From positions 1-57,925 of the forward strand of contig JAEZLX010000130.1 in NCBI GenBank assembly GCA_023415035.1: a DNA stretch of 57,925 nucleotides. Direction: 5' to 3'. The translations under genes and the position numbers were made by a program. The notes under the pieces are model-generated. The model saw only the letters and a list, made by a program, of their open reading frames with translations, had not been told where the DNA came from and ran no database searches. Source of the stretch: Pseudomonadota bacterium (lineage in GTDB: Bacteria > Pseudomonadota > Gammaproteobacteria > Burkholderiales > Burkholderiaceae_C). Positions within the stretch are counted from its first letter, which is position 1, and each line of letters begins with the position of its first letter. Shown here one piece after another: positions 55,173-57,925 of this stretch.

Positions 55173-57925
55173 CAGGTGTGCCTGCGGCACCCAGGCATCG
55201 CCTTCGTTGTCGCCGGCACCGAGCTTCACGGCACCCAGGAACAGCCGGTCCAGCGGCACCCCCTGGCTGGCCAGATAGTCGCGCACGGCCACCCCGCGTG
55301 CCACGGCCAGTGTGTTCATGGCATCGTCCGGCACGCCGATGCTCTCGACCAGAAGCGCTTCCATCTGCTCGACCGGAATATCCTTGGCCAGCCCGATGGC
55401 GTTGCGCGGCTTCTTGATATCGGCACGTCGGTAGATCTGTCGCAGGAGCTCGGGGTATTCGGCATCCTCCACCGGTCCGACCTGAGACGCGTTCTGCCCC
55501 GCGCGCACGGCCTGGCGACGCTTTTCCGACTGCACCATCTGCCGCAGCTGTGCGCGCTTCCAGGCGGTCTGCTCCCGGTCGAGGTCGGCCTGCCCGCCCA
55601 CCGTCATGCGCAGCCGCGGGCGGTCGATCAGCGCCTGCGCCACCTTGTCCAGCGAGGCCCTGGCCGCATTGTCGAGCGTGGCCAGACCGGGTGCGAACGC
55701 CACCACGCTCGCATCCGTGCCATCGCCGCCGAGGGCGCTCGCCAGCAACGAGAAGGGTGCGGTGACAGCCTTGACGATCAGGTTGGTGATGGCACGGATG
55801 ATCAGGCCCCCAAGGCTGAACTCGGGGTCGTTGAGCGAACCGCTGATGGGCAGGTCCACGTCGATCACGCCGTTGCGATCCGCCAGCAATGCAGTGGCCA
55901 GTTTGACCGGCAGACTCGCCGGCGCCCCCTCGACCTGGTCGCCAAACTCCAGCTGGTTGAGCACCAGGCGGTTGCTGGCCGTGAGCTGGCCATCGGGCAG
56001 CACCTTGTATTGCGCGTCCATGCTCATCTTGCCGCGCTCGATGCCATGGCCCGCGTACTTGACGGAGTAGGGCGAGAGGGCGGGCAGCTCCAGTCCGCTC
56101 ACGTGTCCCTCAATGTCCAGCGCCAGTGGCTGCGCCAGCGGGTTGAGCTGACCTGTGACCTCCAGCGCCGCCGTTCCCTGCACCATGCCCGCGAGACGAA
56201 TGTCGGCCATGTCGGGCTGGGTCTGTCCCTCGGGCACCTGCGAAGAGAACGCGCTCAACTGGCCGTTCAGCTCGGTGATGTCCGCCGAGTAGTTGGGCTT
56301 GATGAATCGGTCGGCAAAGGCCACGGTGCCGTTGCTCACCTCGACCGGGCCGAAGCGGATCACCGGCGAAGGCGAGGGGGATGGGCTGGCCTCGTTGTCA
56401 GAGGCGGTCGCGGATTCCCTGACCAGGTCCTGCAGGTTCAGCCGGCCGGTTTCCTGCACCACGATGCGGGCGAAGAAATCGCTCAGCGCGGTGCGCCGAA
56501 TGTCGGCCGTGAGGGGCTGTCCGGGCTGCAGTCGCACACCGATGCCTTGCAGGGCGAGCGACTTCCAGTTCAGCAGCGGCTCGCCGGCCGCGCCCGCTGG
56601 TACCAGGCCAGAGGGCGCGCCTTCGGCCCGCGCCCGCGCGAGGGTGCGCGCGCGGAAGTCATCCACCATCGCGTCGCCGCTGATGCTCAGGTCGAGGCCG
56701 TCCGGGGTGTCGCGCACCGCCAGATCGCCCTTGAAACCGGTGTCGGCGCGACGAACGTCCATGTTCAGCGACGACGCCACGTACGGTTCGAGCGCGTGCA
56801 GAGGCAGTCGGCTGGCGCTGATCTTCGCGCGCACCGCCAGTGGCTGCAGCGCGATCGTCCCCCCTGCCACCAGCCGCCCCGGCTCGGTGCGGCCTGCGCC
56901 CATGCGGACGCTGAACCGGAACGGCGAAGGCCGCGCCGAGCGGCGGGCCAGGGGGGCCAGATCCTTCACGCCGAGCGAAAGGTCCGACACCGAGAACGCC
57001 ACGGGCGAGGCAGCGGCTTCGTCACGGTAGCCCAGCGATGCCTGCCGGACCGTGACCTCGCCAAGCTGCAGGTCCCACATCGGGTCGCCGCTGGCCTTGC
57101 CGGCAGCCGCTGTCCCGCCACTTGTGTCGGCGAGCCAGTGCTCGTACATCCAGTGTCCCTGCGCATCGCGCGTGACCTGCATGCGCGCGCCATCGAGCAG
57201 CACCTTGCCCACCCGCGCCTGCTGGCGTTCGATGTCCACCTCGGCATCGCTGACCTGAAGGGTAGCGAGGGTGGCTGCGGTCCTGGCCGGCAGTTTCACC
57301 AGCTGGGCGGCGGCGGTGCAGTCCTCTTGGCTGGCACAGGCCAGCGTAGCCTGGTTCAGGTGCAGGTCGGCCACGCGCGCCACCAGCCCCGGCTCGCCCC
57401 ATTGCACTTCACCCTTGAGTCCAAGCTGCCCGGTCAGACGCGTGCGCAGCGACTGGGCGAGGTAGGGATGCAGACCGGCCACATCCAGGCCGTCCAACGA
57501 GATGCCTACCTGGCCACTGTCACCCTTGGCCTGTCCCTCGAACGTCAGCGATGCCGGTTTGTCCGATGCCTCATCTGCAAGGGTGAGCCCGGTGGCGCCG
57601 TGGAACGTCAGTTCATCAGCCATTGGCCAGCGCATCTGCCGGGCGTCCAGTGTCAGGTTATCGAGGTGTGCCTGGGCACCGCCCGGGACAGACTGGTCGT
57701 TCCAGTTCAACTGTCCGGCGTGGACGGCCAGCTGGTCGACCCGGACCTTCCAGGCGGTGTCTTCCGTGTGCCTGCGTGGAGCCTGTGCAGGAGAATCAGA
57801 GGTCAGATGTGCCAGATTGAGCCGACCCCGAGCATCGCGGCCCAGATGCAGCCGGGGTTTCTCCAGGGTCACACTCTCGGCTTGGACGGTGTGTTCCAGG
57901 GGCGCCAGATCGGTCAGTCGAACGC
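55155..57925 (-). CDS. AsmA/DUF748-family protein, N-terminus outside window
   Basis: A large envelope protein of the AsmA/DUF748 type; AsmA-like proteins are linked to lipid transport and outer-membrane assembly. At least 922 residues are visible and the frame is open to the window edge, so the N-terminal signal or membrane anchor lies beyond 57925. The body consists of repeated beta-rich segments (for example LADRNGVIDVDLPISGSLND, the typical DUF748 ending) and a C-terminal helical region (VAQALIDRPRLRMTVGGQAD to VEQMEALLVESIGVPDDAM) resembling an OmpA-like or DUF748 tail. It overlaps the LysR gene end by 18 bases. Recognition of the family is firm, function is not. Confidence 0.82.
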   Translation of the reverse strand, partial: VRLTDLAPLEHTVQAESVTLEKPRLHLGRDARGRLNLAHLTSDSPAQAPRRHTEDTAWKVRVDQLAVHAGQLNWNDQSVPGGAQAHLDNLTLDARQMRWPMADELTFHGATGLTLADEASDKPASLTFEGQAKGDSGQVGISLDGLDVAGLHPYLAQSLRTRLTGQLGLKGEVQWGEPGLVARVADLHLNQATLACASQEDCTAAAQLVKLPARTAATLATLQVSDAEVDIERQQARVGKVLLDGARMQVTRDAQGHWMYEHWLADTSGGTAAAGKASGDPMWDLQLGEVTVRQASLGYRDEAAASPVAFSVSDLSLGVKDLAPLARRSARPSPFRFSVRMGAGRTEPGRLVAGGTIALQPLAVRAKISASRLPLHALEPYVASSLNMDVRRADTGFKGDLAVRDTPDGLDLSISGDAMVDDFRARTLARARAEGAPSGLVPAGAAGEPLLNWKSLALQGIGVRLQPGQPLTADIRRTALSDFFARIVVQETGRLNLQDLVRESATASDNEASPSPSPSPVIRFGPVEVSNGTVAFADRFIKPNYSADITELNGQLSAFSSQVPEGQTQPDMADIRLAGMVQGTAALEVTGQLNPLAQPLALDIEGHVSGLELPALSPYSVKYAGHGIERGKMSMDAQYKVLPDGQLTASNRLVLNQLEFGDQVEGAPASLPVKLATALLADRNGVIDVDLPISGSLNDPEFSLGGLIIRAITNLIVKAVTAPFSLLASALGGDGTDASVVAFAPGLATLDNAARASLDKVAQALIDRPRLRMTVGGQADLDREQTAWKRAQLRQMVQSEKRRQAVRAGQNASQVGPVEDAEYPELLRQIYRRADIKKPRNAIGLAKDIPVEQMEALLVESIGVPDDAMNTLAVARGVAVRDYLASQGVPLDRLFLGAVKLGAGDNEGDAWVPQAHLSLALN

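Noticed and set aside
1..57925. CRISPR arrays, insertion sequences, integrases, prophage or attachment sites
   Set aside because: I found no spaced direct repeats, transposase-like proteins or tRNA-flanking duplications; the tRNA-Val 3' end is followed only by a terminator.

Overview
This window looks like ordinary core chromosome of a GC-rich betaproteobacterium, most likely Burkholderiales near Comamonadaceae. The support is its gene content: an Arg32-type EF-P beside its rhamnosyltransferase EarP, a Bug-type binding protein, a fused-type IorA/IorB pair with an FeS tail, a mannitol/chloroaromatic-class TRAP operon and a uL16 hydroxylase. I see no insertion sequence, integrase, CRISPR array or prophage gene. 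About 50 protein genes and one tRNA-Val gene can be supported. Two genes run off the ends (dxs at the left, an AsmA/DUF748-like gene at the right).

Layout. 1-5.2 kb: end of dxs, then a TRAP uptake operon (small permease, large permease, Tat-type binding protein). 5.2-8.7 kb: dut, a SlyD-like FKBP divergent from the uL16 hydroxylase gene, a conserved hypothetical, and an Ala-rich lipoprotein closed by a bidirectional terminator. 8.7-12.8 kb (minus): an MFS permease, an unlisted 45-residue membrane peptide and a methyltransferase, all translationally coupled, then dapA-bamC. 12.9-17.5 kb: parE-parC and a small membrane protein. 17.5-19.8 kb: a D-serine dehydratase-like enzyme convergent with ridA, then an FKBP. 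19.9-26 kb: an NhaD/ArsB-superfamily transporter, a 2-hydroxyacid dehydrogenase, a gene split by an in-frame amber codon, rmuC and an MFS gene. 26-32.9 kb: an AcrR-type repressor divergent from a tripartite RND efflux operon with a near-canonical AcrR operator between them. 33-38.8 kb: a LOG-family gene, an AEC carrier, efp, earP and uvrC. 38.8-44.2 kb: a two-component system facing a catecholate-type TonB receptor and a siderophore-binding protein, with Fur-box-like sequences in front of both units. 44.3-48.9 kb: pgsA, an EamA exporter, a tartrate/D-malate dehydrogenase, HU, tRNA-Val and an MFS gene. 49-57.9 kb: a Bug protein and a small ABM-like protein with an indolepyruvate oxidoreductase pair divergent from a LysR gene, then the AsmA-like gene.

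No wholly new system was found. The observations most worth checking are: (1) a palindromic, mirror-symmetric bidirectional -10 that would start two leaderless mRNAs only 14 bp apart; (2) a recurring leaderless start signature at parE, rmuC, uvrC, pgsA and an MFS gene; (3) the in-frame amber in a gene whose reading frame stays open afterwards; (4) the 45-residue peptide hidden between the permease and methyltransferase genes; (5) the iron-linked two-component/TonB module whose sensor kinase carries a periplasmic C-x4-C; (6) the pairing of an aminoacrylate-producing enzyme with RidA.
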